From: CAYSGL01 sp964520985
Lineage (GTDB): Bacteria; Pseudomonadota; Alphaproteobacteria; Micavibrionales; Micavibrionaceae
Reading direction: 5' to 3'
Length of the DNA stretch: 64,000 bases
Assembly: GCA_964520985.1 (NCBI GenBank)
Contig: CAZFPB010000001.1
Coordinates: forward strand, 682,001-746,000
Numbering within the stretch: the first letter of the stretch is position 1; the number at the start of each line of letters is the position of its first letter. Below the pieces are notes generated by a model. It was not told where the DNA came from and ran no database searches. It saw only the letters and a program-made list of their open reading frames with translations. Both the position numbers and the translations under genes were made by a program. Positions 43,520 through 52,701 of this stretch are shown one piece after another.

Positions 43520-46204
43520 ATGTCTGTAACCGCTGAAAAGACCTCCGAGGAGTACCTCGCCGATGGGCACACGCCCATGATGGCGCAGTATCTCGGCGTC
43601 AAAGCGGCGCACCCGGATTGCCTCGTTTTCTATCGCATGGGTGATTTCTACGAATTGTTTTTCGATGATGCGCTTGCCGCGTCCGAAGCGCTCGACATCA
43701 CGCTTACCAAACGCGGTCGCACCAACGGCGATGACATCCCGATGTGCGGCGTGCCCTATCATGCGTTCGAGCCCTATCTCGCCAAGCTGATCAAATCAGG
43801 TTTTAAGGTCGCCATCTGCGAACAAACCGAAACCCCTGACGAAGCGCGTGAGCGTACCAAGCGCGAAGGAAAACCCTCATCCAAGGTTCTGGTCACACGC
43901 GATGTCGTGCGCATCGTCACGCAAGGCACGCTCACCGAAGACACGCTGCTCGATGCCCGCGATAACAACTACCTCGCCGCCCTGTGCGAAATCGGCGGCG
44001 CGTTTGCTTTCGCCTGGCTCGATGTCTCGACCGGGATTTTCAACACGCAGACGATTGCCGCCTCGGCGCTGATCAACACGCTGGACCGCATCAACCCGTC
44101 TGAATTACTCATCCCCGATACGCTGGAAGAGCGCATTCCCAAACACTATAAACCGCTCCTCACCCGCCAGCCTTTAAGCACCTTCAACGCACAGAATGCC
44201 AAAGACCGTCTCGAAAAATTTTATAGCGTCGGCACGCTCGATAGCTTCGGCGCTTTCTCGCGCGCGGAAATCGCCGCCGCCGGAACCCTGCTCGATTATA
44301 TCCTGCGCACCCAAAAAGGCGCGCTGCCACACCTGCAATCTTTGCAACAGGTCAGCGAAGGTTCGGTCATGGAGATTGATGGCGCCACGCGCCGCTCGCT
44401 CGAACTGACCCGCACGCAAAGCGGCGAAAAGCGCGGCAGCCTGCTTGCCATCATTGATCGCACGGTAACCGCCGGCGGCGCGCGCGTCCTGCAATCGCGC
44501 CTCGCCGCGCCGCTCGTTGATGTCGCCGCGCTGAACCAGCGTCTTAATGAGGTCGAACATTTCACGCTTGAGCCATCCTTGCGCGATGCGATGCGTGCGC
44601 ATTTGCGCGAAACGCCCGATATGGAACGCGCCCTCTCGCGCCTCACCATCGGTCGCGGCAGCCCGCGCGATCTTGGCAGCCTGCGCGATGCCCTCACCCG
44701 TGCCGAAACGCTGCGCGCCTTACTTCAACAACTCGATGTTCCTGCGTTGAAACAAATTACAAACGGTCTCGCGCAAGATGCGACCACCCAAAAACTCTGC
44801 GATCATTTAAAACAATCCCTGCGCGATGAATTGCCACCCACCGAGCGCGACGGCCATTTTGTACGCGCAGGCTACAACGCCCGCCTCGACGAACTCTATG
44901 CCCTGCGCGATAACTCCAAGCGCCACATCGCCAATCTGCAAGCAGACTACCGCGAGAAAACCGGCATCGACAGCCTGAAAATTTCCTACAACAATGTGCT
45001 GGGATATTTCATCGACGTAACGGCGCGTCACGCTGACAAGCTGATGGTGCGCAAGGACGCGCAGAACGACAACGACAACCCGTTCATTCACCGCCAGACA
45101 CTGGCGAACAATGTGCGCTTCACTACGCCCGAACTTTCCGAACTCGAACGCGACCTCGCCAGTGCCGGTGAAAAAGCGATCGCCCTCGAACTCGATATCT
45201 TCCGCACGCTCACCTCGGAAGTCACCGCCGCCGCCAATACCATCGCCACTGTCGCGGGTGCCCTCGCCGCGCTCGATGTCGCCACGTCTTTCGCCCACCT
45301 CGCGGTTGAGCAAAGTTACGCGCGCCCAAAACTGGATACATCAACCGCTTTCACCATCACCGGCGGTCGCCACCCGGTTGTCGAAGCCGCGCTAAAAACA
45401 TCCGGTCAGCCTTTCATCGCCAATGATTGCGCGCTTGAAAACAAAGACCGCCTGTGGCTGCTGACCGGCCCGAACATGGCGGGTAAATCGACCTTCCTGC
45501 GCCAGAACGCGCTGATCGCCATCATGGCCCAGATCGGTGCGTTCGTACCTGCAGCCTCCGCCCATATCGGCGTCATCGATAAACTCTTCTCCCGCGTCGG
45601 CGCGGCGGACGACCTTGCGCGCGGCCAGTCGACTTTCATGGTCGAGATGGTGGAAACCGCCGCCATTCTCAATCAGGCAACAAACCGCTCGCTTGTCATC
45701 CTCGATGAAATCGGCCGCGGCACGGCAACCTTCGATGGCCTGTCCATCGCGTGGGCGTGCGTCGAGCATCTGCATGAAGTTAATCAGTGCCGCGCGCTAT
45801 TCGCTACGCACTATCATGAATTGACCAAGCTCACCGAAACGCTGAAATCGCTTTCCTGCCATTCGCTCGCCGTGAAAGAATGGGAAGGCGACATAGTCTT
45901 CCTGCACCATGTCGAAAGCGGATCGGCCGACCGCTCCTATGGCATCCATGTCGGTAAACTCGCAGGCCTTCCTGCCATTGTGATTAACCGCGCCCAAGCC
46001 GTTCTCGCCCTGCTCCAGCAAAGCGAACAGTCGGGCGCGCTCGCTCGCCTCGCTGACGACTTGCCGCTGTTCTCGCAAAACGCGCCGCCCGCACCGGCCA
46101 GAAACTCCGCTGCTGAAGAGCGTCTACAAACGCTCAACCCCGACGCGCTCTCGCCCCGCGAAGCGCTCGAAGCCCTCTATGAATTGAAAAACTTACTTAA
46201 ATAA
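43520..46204 (+). CDS. mutS: DNA mismatch repair protein MutS
   Basis: Recognises base mismatches and small loops and starts repair with MutL. 894 residues. The mismatch-reading F-x-E is in MGDFYELFFDDA (about 40-51, after MMAQYLGVKAAHPD). The ATPase P-loop is GPNMAGKST (about 651-659), followed by RVGAADDLARGQSTFMVEM and DEIGRGTATFDG (Walker B). The C-terminal tail helix is NPDALSPREALEALYELKNLL. No Shine-Dalgarno sequence is visible before the ATG. Its last 8 bases overlap the convergent AI-2E gene. Confidence 0.97.
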   Translation: MSVTAEKTSEEYLADGHTPMMAQYLGVKAAHPDCLVFYRMGDFYELFFDDALAASEALDITLTKRGRTNGDDIPMCGVPYHAFEPYLAKLIKSGFKVAICEQTETPDEARERTKREGKPSSKVLVTRDVVRIVTQGTLTEDTLLDARDNNYLAALCEIGGAFAFAWLDVSTGIFNTQTIAASALINTLDRINPSELLIPDTLEERIPKHYKPLLTRQPLSTFNAQNAKDRLEKFYSVGTLDSFGAFSRAEIAAAGTLLDYILRTQKGALPHLQSLQQVSEGSVMEIDGATRRSLELTRTQSGEKRGSLLAIIDRTVTAGGARVLQSRLAAPLVDVAALNQRLNEVEHFTLEPSLRDAMRAHLRETPDMERALSRLTIGRGSPRDLGSLRDALTRAETLRALLQQLDVPALKQITNGLAQDATTQKLCDHLKQSLRDELPPTERDGHFVRAGYNARLDELYALRDNSKRHIANLQADYREKTGIDSLKISYNNVLGYFIDVTARHADKLMVRKDAQNDNDNPFIHRQTLANNVRFTTPELSELERDLASAGEKAIALELDIFRTLTSEVTAAANTIATVAGALAALDVATSFAHLAVEQSYARPKLDTSTAFTITGGRHPVVEAALKTSGQPFIANDCALENKDRLWLLTGPNMAGKSTFLRQNALIAIMAQIGAFVPAASAHIGVIDKLFSRVGAADDLARGQSTFMVEMVETAAILNQATNRSLVILDEIGRGTATFDGLSIAWACVEHLHEVNQCRALFATHYHELTKLTETLKSLSCHSLAVKEWEGDIVFLHHVESGSADRSYGIHVGKLAGLPAIVINRAQAVLALLQQSEQSGALARLADDLPLFSQNAPPAPARNSAAEERLQTLNPDALSPREALEALYELKNLLK

Positions 46205-47201
46205 GCTTGCGCTCGGTCAGCTCGTCTTTGAGATAAGCGTAATAGATCGGCGCGGCGATCAGTCCGGCAATGCCAAACAGCGATTCCATCACCAGCATCG
46301 CCAGCAATATTTCCCACGCGCGCGCTTTGATTTGCGTGCCGATGATGTGCGCGTTAAAGAAGTATTCGAGTTTGTGAATGACCACGAGGAACGCCAGCGA
46401 GCCTACCGCCGCCGTCGGCGACACGCTGAGCGCTATCAGGAAAATAACCGTGTTGGAAATCAGGTTGCCGACGATCGGCAACAGTCCCGCGATAAACGTC
46501 ACGGCGATCATGGTTTTGGTCAGCGGCAGCGGATTGCCCGTCAGCGGCAAAATCACGATCAGAAAGATGCTGGTTAAAAACGTGTTTAGCGCCGAGATGC
46601 GCACCTGCGAAAACACCACGCGGCGGAACGCACTGGTAAACAGCGTGATGCGTTGATCAAGCCCGGCGGCCAGCGGTCCGTTGATCACTTCAAACGCCGG
46701 GCGAATGGCGATCATGCCGCCGATAATCATCCCGAAGACGATGTGCACCAGAACAATCCCGACATCCTTGCCGATCACACTGAAATTCAGCGCGTTGTCG
46801 CGCAACCAGTTGGACGCCGCCAGTTGCAGCTCGTCGATATTCTCCGGCACATATTGCTGCGCCCACAACGGCAAATAATCACGTCCCGCCTCGACAATAT
46901 CCGCCATACGGCGCAGCAGGACGACAAAGCTGTCCGGCCCTTCGGACACATAGGAAATAAACGCCACGACGCCCGCCGCGAGGCCGGACGCCAGCACAAC
47001 CGCGATCAATGACACCAGAATAAGCTTGCCGGTCGTCGGGATAATACCGACATTGCCCAGCAGCCGCGTGCCAAACTCCACGATGAAATAAACGATCAAT
47101 CCGCCCAGCAACGCCGGCAGCAAGCCCAGATGCAGCACCGCGACCAGCGCTACAATCGCCAGAATTTGCGTGAATAGGTAAACTTTTGCCGTGTCGAACA
47201 T
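46197..47201 (-). CDS. AI-2E family transporter
   Basis: 334 residues with about eight transmembrane helices. The characteristic central/C-terminal segments are TSIFLIVILPLTGNPLPLT (about 212-230) and FIAGLLPIVGNLISNTVIFLIAL (about 237-259), then IIGTQIKARAWEILLAMLVM (near 287-306). The AI-2E superfamily includes the autoinducer-2 exporter TqsA and Na+/H+ antiporters; the substrate is unknown. The neighbouring diguanylate cyclase (139 bp away, divergent) has no evident link. Confidence 0.85.
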   Translation of the reverse strand: MFDTAKVYLFTQILAIVALVAVLHLGLLPALLGGLIVYFIVEFGTRLLGNVGIIPTTGKLILVSLIAVVLASGLAAGVVAFISYVSEGPDSFVVLLRRMADIVEAGRDYLPLWAQQYVPENIDELQLAASNWLRDNALNFSVIGKDVGIVLVHIVFGMIIGGMIAIRPAFEVINGPLAAGLDQRITLFTSAFRRVVFSQVRISALNTFLTSIFLIVILPLTGNPLPLTKTMIAVTFIAGLLPIVGNLISNTVIFLIALSVSPTAAVGSLAFLVVIHKLEYFFNAHIIGTQIKARAWEILLAMLVMESLFGIAGLIAAPIYYAYLKDELTERKLI

Positions 47202-47340
47202 GGGACCCCCGCCTTTTCCCTAGTGTGCCCGAAGGCAGCCTCGCGCTCAAGGGAAACAAAATCCATAAAACACTAATATTTTATCAATAATTTGGGACCA
47301 TAGTATTAGTCTGACTATAGACGAACCTTACTGGCCCGCT

Positions 47341-48399
47341 ATGAAACAGACCGCTCGCGACACCGTATTCTCCCCCCAGACCGAAGCCGACAGACTGGCC
47401 GCTTTACAGCGGCTCAACCTGCTCGACACGCCGCTGGAAGAACGGTTTGAACGGATCACCCGCATGGTATGCAAAACGCTCGATGTACCCATCGCCATTT
47501 TCAACCTGCTTGATGAAAAACGCCAGTGGTTCAAATCCATTCAAGGAATGAACGGTACGGAAAATTCCCGCGACCTGTCTTTTTGCATACACACCATCGC
47601 GACGGATAGCGGTCTTCTTGTTGTACCCAATACCCACAACGATGATCGCTTTTCGCAAAATCCGCTGGTCACTGGCGATCCCCATATCAATTTTTACGCG
47701 GGTTGCGCCGTGCATTCGCCGGATGGCGCGCGTGTCGGCACGTTATGTGCCGCAGACAACAAACCGCGCTCCCTCTCCCCCGAACAAGAACAGGTGCTGC
47801 GCGATCTTACCTATATGCTGGAAAATGAACTGCGCACATCGGTGATGTCGAATGCTTATGCCGCCATGGCCAAAGACCTCGACGCCGCGCACCGCCTTGC
47901 CCTTGTCGATCCGCTCACCCGTCTGTGGAACCGCGCGGGCATTGACAAGATCATCAAGGCCGAGTGGGCAGACGCCGCGCGCGAACACAAACCCGTCGCC
48001 CTGATCGTCGCCGACATCGATCACTTTAAATCCATTAACGATACCTACGGCCACCCGATCGGCGATGTGATTTTGCAAAAAGTTGCCAAACGCCTGCTCA
48101 AAGCCCTGCGCGCGGGTGATGCCATCGGCCGCACAGGTGGGGAAGAATTTTTACTGCTTCTGCCCGGCGTGCCGGCTTTGTGCGAAGAGACGGCAGATCG
48201 CCTGCGTCGTGCCATAGAAAGCAAACCGTTCAACACGCCGGCCGGGCCTATCCCAGTCACCATCAGCCTGGGCCTCTCCATCGCCCAGCCCGACCGCAAG
48301 GATCATACTATCCAGGCTATTACCAAACGGGCGGATGACGCCCTCTATGCCGCCAAAAAGGCCGGTCGCAACTGCGTGAAGACAGATAACGCTGGCTAA
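47341..48399 (+). CDS. GAF-domain diguanylate cyclase
   Basis: Makes the second messenger cyclic di-GMP from two GTP. 352 residues with an N-terminal GAF domain (about 25-165: LNLLDTPLEERFERIT through FYAGCAVHSPDGARVGTLCAAD) and a GGDEF domain (about 185-345). The active site reads GGEEF (266-270), a functional variant. Five residues before it stands RAGD (257-260), an RxxD inhibitory I-site implying product feedback. No transmembrane segment, so a cytosolic sensor; the GAF ligand is unknown. Confidence 0.93.
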   Translation: MKQTARDTVFSPQTEADRLAALQRLNLLDTPLEERFERITRMVCKTLDVPIAIFNLLDEKRQWFKSIQGMNGTENSRDLSFCIHTIATDSGLLVVPNTHNDDRFSQNPLVTGDPHINFYAGCAVHSPDGARVGTLCAADNKPRSLSPEQEQVLRDLTYMLENELRTSVMSNAYAAMAKDLDAAHRLALVDPLTRLWNRAGIDKIIKAEWADAAREHKPVALIVADIDHFKSINDTYGHPIGDVILQKVAKRLLKALRAGDAIGRTGGEEFLLLLPGVPALCEETADRLRRAIESKPFNTPAGPIPVTISLGLSIAQPDRKDHTIQAITKRADDALYAAKKAGRNCVKTDNAG

Positions 48400-48476
48400 C
48401 CCGCCCCCTGCCCACACAAACCTTGACGACTCCAGTCCAAATCGGTATTTAAACCCCTCTAGGCTCACGGTTTCAA

Positions 48477-48495
48477 GGATAGGTGGCAGAGCCCG
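48477..48495 (+). repeat. Duplicated 5' fragment of the tRNA-Ser gene
   Basis: Bases 48477-48495 match the first 19 bases of the tRNA-Ser at 48559-48577 with one change (GGATAGG versus GGACAGG). The copy then runs into a 12-bp palindrome GCTTGCGCAAGC (48499-48510). An imperfect inverted repeat follows between AGCCCTTATAA (48512-48522) and TTATAGGGCT (about 48545-48554). It is a remnant, not a functional tRNA. Confidence 0.75.
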
Positions 48496-48558
48496 CCCGC
48501 TTGCGCAAGCAAGCCCTTATAAATCGGAAAGCATATAGAGTTTATTATAGGGCTTATT

Positions 48559-48650
48559 GGACAGGTGGCAGAGCCCGGTTGAATGCGCCGCACTCGAAAT
48601 GCGGTATGGTGGTAACACCATCGGGGGTTCGAATCCCCCCCTGTCCGCCA
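48559..48650 (+). tRNA. tRNA-Ser (CGA)
   Basis: 92 nt including an encoded CCA. Acceptor stem GGACAGG pairs with CCTGTCC. The anticodon arm GCCGCA-CTCGAAA-TGCGGT presents CGA, which reads UCG. A long variable arm (ATGGTGGTAACACCAT) marks a class II serine tRNA, and the T arm is GGGGG-TTCGAAT-CCCCC. A T-rich stretch follows directly and may serve as terminator. An AT-rich islet begins just downstream. Confidence 0.95.
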
Positions 48651-48695
48651 TTTTCTCTGTTTTTATTCTTTTACGGTAAAATGGGGCTCAACTTA

Positions 48696-49145
48696 CTATT
48701 CAATAAATATAATTTTGTTATCGTCATTTCGCTTTAGTTTTACCGACCCGGAAAAACACTCTGTGGATGCATTTCCTAGATCAAAAGCGTATTGGATATC
48801 CTCAACGGTAAATTTACTGTCAAAAAACCCGTAAGCTTGTATATCCTTTTTATTTCTAAAAGAAAAAATAAAGTCATATTTCTTTTCCGGCAACGGAATC
48901 GAAGGAGAGCTATTTTTCTGCATATAGTTACTGTATTGCCAATAAGCGTCGTCAGGCGACGAGGACTCGGTTACTTGGTAGAAACAAAATTCCTCCCACG
49001 GCTCCGCCTGAATATTTGACAATGGAAATTCAACTGTCCTGGCAAAAAATTTGGCAATTTTTATAGAAAATTTTTTCGTTTCCGTAGACTGATTATCACA
49101 TGCAACAAGGCACGATAAAAGACCGAAAAGGAGAAGTTTTTTCAT
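48696..49145 (-). CDS. Orphan lipoprotein, 149 aa, in AT-rich islet
   Basis: Signal peptide with lipobox (MKKLLLFGLLSCLVACDN; Cys at about 16) predicts an outer- or inner-membrane lipoprotein. The mature part is rich in Lys, Phe and Asn, with two later Cys (EEFCFYQ and STECFSG) that could form a disulfide. Not recognised. The base composition is far more AT-rich than flanking genes, pointing to recent acquisition next to the tRNA gene. Confidence 0.7.
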   Translation of the reverse strand: MKKLLLFGLLSCLVACDNQSTETKKFSIKIAKFFARTVEFPLSNIQAEPWEEFCFYQVTESSSPDDAYWQYSNYMQKNSSPSIPLPEKKYDFIFSFRNKKDIQAYGFFDSKFTVEDIQYAFDLGNASTECFSGSVKLKRNDDNKIIFIE

Positions 49146-49249
49146 TGGCTTTCCCGCTTACTTCGACATGCATTAAACCATAAAAAATTGCAGTTTAAAT
49201 TCACAATAATAAACCAGCACATAATCATAGGTTACGCATAGTCCTGATT

Positions 49250-49786
49250 TTAATAAAATTTCTCTTTTCTTTCTATTTCTGAAAAAATAGTAAAAATATT
49301 ACCTAGTTTAATTAGAATGTACGGTGCAGCAACAGATCCGAAACAAACAAAAATATAAGATAAAAGTATTTGAGGAATTATCGTTTCCCTAAATAGAAGG
49401 GTTAGGACGATGATGAACACACTAATAAACATTACAAACACAGTTGCTGAAAATAAATCAACCAGTTGGAGCATTGCTGCTTTGAGTCTATATTTTAGCA
49501 GAATATTGTTTTTTCCTACGATTTCTTTACGAAGAACCAAAGAGAAGCATAGGCCTATAACTACACTTATAAGTAGAGAATAAAACCAAACAAGTTCGCT
49601 GATACTGGAATGTTCTCCAATCATTACCGATGGAAGATGAATTATGGCCTCTCGTCCATAACGGATTTGTAGAAAAAACAAAGACGCCGCCGCTAAGTTA
49701 TTCGCAAAGAATGACCATTGCTGAACTGCAATCAGATAATCTTTCTTTCGATTTCTATAAAAAGGCCAAAGAATGCTGCGTAGCAT
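49250..49786 (-). CDS. Orphan integral membrane protein, 178 aa, in AT-rich islet
   Basis: I start it at the ATG at 49786, preceded by GAGGG; an upstream ATG at 49813 lacks this. About four hydrophobic segments (near 25-40, 60-85, 108-135 and 140-165), with a basic N-terminus (FYRNRKKDYL) and charged C-terminus (SEIERKEKFY). Not recognised. AT-rich with codons unlike the neighbours. It is in the same direction as the lipoprotein gene, 104 bp upstream of it. Confidence 0.65.
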   Translation of the reverse strand: MLRSILWPFYRNRKKDYLIAVQQWSFFANNLAAASLFFLQIRYGREAIIHLPSVMIGEHSSISELVWFYSLLISVVIGLCFSLVLRKEIVGKNNILLKYRLKAAMLQLVDLFSATVFVMFISVFIIVLTLLFRETIIPQILLSYIFVCFGSVAAPYILIKLGNIFTIFSEIERKEKFY

Positions 49787-49882
49787 GTATCCCTCAAATT
49801 GCAATACCATCAAAAATAGTTCTACAATCCTTGCATATAATTATAAGGTGTGGTCTGATTTTTTCACCTTCTCTTTCTTTTC

Positions 49883-50338
49883 ATGAAAAAATCCATGGCA
49901 TATATCGCCGTCTATTCCAGTTTATTTGTCACAGCCTTTCTGGCCGCTACCATTTTCCCCGCACAATCGGAAACACTGCTCGCGCTGTTGATCGTGCAAA
50001 AAACGCATATCGTGTGGCTGCTCGTGACGGTCGCCAGCATTGGCAATATTCTGGGCTCATGTATCAACTGGTGGCTCGGCACCCGGATAGAGCGCTTTAA
50101 AGATCGCCGTTGGTTTCCCGTAAACAAACCCTCTCTCGAGAAAGCGCAACTATTGTACCAGCGTTATGGCCGCTGGTCGCTGTTGCTCAGCTGGGTGCCC
50201 TTCATCGGCGACCCGTTGACCATCATGGCAGGCATTTTAAGAGAGAAATTTCTCGTCTTCCTGCTGCTGGTCTCCGTGGCCAAAACCGGTCGCTATGTCG
50301 TTCTGGCCCTGATCCTGACAGGAATAATCAGCCCATAA
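49883..50338 (+). CDS. YqaA/DedA-like membrane protein
   Basis: 151 residues with three to four hydrophobic helices. Contains ASIGNILGSCINWWLGTRIERFK (about 51-73), typical of the YqaA branch of the DedA/VTT superfamily, and the WVPFIGDPLTIMAGILRE segment (about 104-121) that matches the conserved re-entrant loop. DedA relatives act in undecaprenyl phosphate or phospholipid translocation. Its own role is unknown. GC content returns to the genome norm here, marking the end of the islet. Confidence 0.82.
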   Translation: MKKSMAYIAVYSSLFVTAFLAATIFPAQSETLLALLIVQKTHIVWLLVTVASIGNILGSCINWWLGTRIERFKDRRWFPVNKPSLEKAQLLYQRYGRWSLLLSWVPFIGDPLTIMAGILREKFLVFLLLVSVAKTGRYVVLALILTGIISP

Positions 50339-50414
50339 ACCTGCCCTGCCCCCTTGGCGAACCTCTCGTAATCCCCTATATAGTCCCTATCTTCCAACCG
50401 ATCACAGGATTTCC

Positions 50415-51635
50415 ATGTCGCCCCCTGCCCCGATGCCCGCGCCCATGAAAGAATTTACCGTTCTCATGGCGCTTCTCATGTCGATCGTCGCGATTTCGAT
50501 CGATGCGTTATTACCGGCGCTAGGGCAAGCGGGCGCCGACCTGCAACTGACCAACCCCAATCACGCGCAATATCTGATCGGCTTTTTGTTCGTCGGCATG
50601 GCGCTGGGCCAACTCATCGCGGGCCCGCTCTCCGATGCGTGGGGCCGTAAACGATTGCTGTATTCCGGCATCGGTCTCTATCTGGTCGGCAGCGTCGTAT
50701 GCCTGTTCGCCAAAGATTTCACCTGGATGCTCGCGGGACGCTTCATTCAGGGACTCGGTGTCGCCGGTCCTTACATCTCCGCCGTCTCCATCGTGCGCGA
50801 TAAATATAGCGGCCGCCACATGGCCCGCGTCATGTCCGTCGTCATGATGATTTTCATCATGGTCCCCGCCATCGCGCCCAGCCTCGGTCAGGGCATCATG
50901 CTCTATGCCTCATGGCGCGCGATTTTCATTCTCTACATCGTCTATGCGCTGTTAATTGCCGTGTGGATTTCCCTGCGCCTCGAAGAAACGCTTCCCGCCG
51001 AACGCCGCATTCCCTTCACCGGTAAAAATCTGGCGCATGGTTTTCGCGAAGTCATCAGCAACCGTGCGACCGCGCTTTATACCGTTGGCATGGGGATTTG
51101 TTTTGGAAGTTTCTTAGGCTACCTTAACTCCTCGCAACAGATTTTTCAGGACCAGTTCGGCACAGGCAAACTCTTCGTCGTCTATTTCGGCCTGCTGGCG
51201 CTTGTTCTCGGCGCGGCCTCGCTGGCCAACTCCCGTTTCGTCGAACGCCTTGGTATGCAGTATATCAGCGTGCGCGCGTTCGTTGCCATCGTCCTCGCCT
51301 CGGCCCTGTTTCTTGCCCTGCATGGCCTCGTCGATGTGATTACCCTGCCAATGTTCCTCGTCTATGCGGCCGTGCTGTTTTTCAGCTTCGGCCTCGTGTT
51401 CGGAAACCTGAACGCACTGGCGATGGAGCCGATGGGCCACATTGCCGGGATGGCTTCGGCGATCATCGGCTTTATGTCGTCACTGATTTCCATGAGCCTC
51501 GGCTCCTTGATCGGCCAACTCTATGATGGTACGCTTATCCCCATCACACTCGGATTTTTCGGTTTTGGCCTGCTGGCTATTTTTATTTTAATCACCGCCG
51601 ACAAAGCCCGTCATCGCGCAACGTTACAAGGATAA
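50415..51635 (+). CDS. Bcr/CflA-type multidrug efflux MFS transporter
   Basis: 406 residues, 12 transmembrane helices. The N-terminal half has MSIVAISIDALLPALGQAGADL (about 20-41) and FLFVGMALGQLIAGPLSDAWGRKRLLY (about 58-84), the Bcr/CflA signature with the MFS loop D-x-x-G-R-K/R. Such pumps export drugs such as bicyclomycin or chloramphenicol, or metabolites. It runs into the alcohol dehydrogenase gene with a 4-bp gap, so the two may share a transcript. Confidence 0.9.
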   Translation: MSPPAPMPAPMKEFTVLMALLMSIVAISIDALLPALGQAGADLQLTNPNHAQYLIGFLFVGMALGQLIAGPLSDAWGRKRLLYSGIGLYLVGSVVCLFAKDFTWMLAGRFIQGLGVAGPYISAVSIVRDKYSGRHMARVMSVVMMIFIMVPAIAPSLGQGIMLYASWRAIFILYIVYALLIAVWISLRLEETLPAERRIPFTGKNLAHGFREVISNRATALYTVGMGICFGSFLGYLNSSQQIFQDQFGTGKLFVVYFGLLALVLGAASLANSRFVERLGMQYISVRAFVAIVLASALFLALHGLVDVITLPMFLVYAAVLFFSFGLVFGNLNALAMEPMGHIAGMASAIIGFMSSLISMSLGSLIGQLYDGTLIPITLGFFGFGLLAIFILITADKARHRATLQG

Positions 51636-51639
51636 TATC

Positions 51640-52701
51640 ATGAGCACCAAAGCCTACGCCGCCCAGTCCCCGAAATCTCCGCTGTTGCCGCACACGATCG
51701 AACGCCGCACCCCGGGCGCGAAAGATGTCGCCATCGATATTCTCTTCTGTGGTGTCTGCCACTCCGATCTGCACACCGCGCGCGGCGAATGGGGCGGCGT
51801 GCAATATCCGTCCGTGCCGGGTCATGAAATCGTTGGCCGCGTGACGCAAGTCGGCGGCGATGTCAAAAACTTCAAAATCGGCGATCTCGTTGGCGTTGGC
51901 TGTATGGTCGATAGCTGCCGCGAATGTGCGGCGTGCAAAGACGGTGAAGAAAACTATTGCGATGGCCCTGTCGGTTTTACCGGCACCTATAACGGCCCGG
52001 TCGGTGGCGGCGAAAACACCTTCGGCGGATATTCCGCCGCTGTCGTCGTCGATCAGGATTTCGTCCTCCACATCAAACACGATGAAAAAGATTTGGCCGC
52101 CGTTGCGCCGTTGCTGTGCGCGGGTATCACTACCTACTCGCCCCTGCGTCACTGGAAAGCCGGCCCCGGTAAAAAAGTCGGCATTGTCGGCATCGGCGGT
52201 CTCGGTCACATGGGCGTGAAGATCGCTCACGCACTCGGCGCGCATGTCGTCGCCTTCACCACATCGGAATCCAAACGGGAGGACGCCAAGAAACTCGGCG
52301 CCGCCGAAGTCGTTGTCTCTAAAAACGCCGATGAGATGGCCGCGCACGCCAACAGCTTCGATTTCATTTTGAACACGGTCGCAGCGCCGCATAATCTCGA
52401 TGCCTTCACCACGCTGCTGAAACGCGATGGCACGATGACGCTGGTCGGCTTACCGGAAACTGCGCACCCATCGCCGAATGTCGGCGCGCTGATCATGAAA
52501 CGCCGCCAGATCGCAGGCTCCGTCATCGGCGGCATTGCCGAAACGCAAGAGATGCTCGACTTCTGCGCCAAGCACAACATCCTCTCGGAGATTGAGACGA
52601 TTGCGATGCAGGATATCGAAACCGCTTACGCGCGGATGCTCAAAAACGATGTGAAATACCGCTTCGTCATCGACATGGACACACTCAAGAAAGCCGCCTA
52701 G
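51640..52701 (+). CDS. Zinc-dependent NAD(P)-alcohol dehydrogenase (YahK/AdhA-like)
   Basis: 353 residues of the medium-chain dehydrogenase family. Catalytic zinc ligands are in CGVCHSDLHTARGEWG (about 37-52) and GHEIVGRV (about 62-69). The structural zinc Cys cluster is in CRECAACKDGEENYC (about 93-107). The cofactor fold is GIGGLGHMGVKIAHALG (about 186-202). The sequence looks like the NADP-dependent aldehyde reductases of the YahK class. A TAGTG overlap couples it to the pirin gene. Confidence 0.92.
   Translation: MSTKAYAAQSPKSPLLPHTIERRTPGAKDVAIDILFCGVCHSDLHTARGEWGGVQYPSVPGHEIVGRVTQVGGDVKNFKIGDLVGVGCMVDSCRECAACKDGEENYCDGPVGFTGTYNGPVGGGENTFGGYSAAVVVDQDFVLHIKHDEKDLAAVAPLLCAGITTYSPLRHWKAGPGKKVGIVGIGGLGHMGVKIAHALGAHVVAFTTSESKREDAKKLGAAEVVVSKNADEMAAHANSFDFILNTVAAPHNLDAFTTLLKRDGTMTLVGLPETAHPSPNVGALIMKRRQIAGSVIGGIAETQEMLDFCAKHNILSEIETIAMQDIETAYARMLKNDVKYRFVIDMDTLKKAA

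Noticed and set aside
48483..48737. 84-residue frame covering the tRNA-Ser gene
   Set aside because: It runs through the tRNA and the duplicated fragment; no ribosome site or domain.
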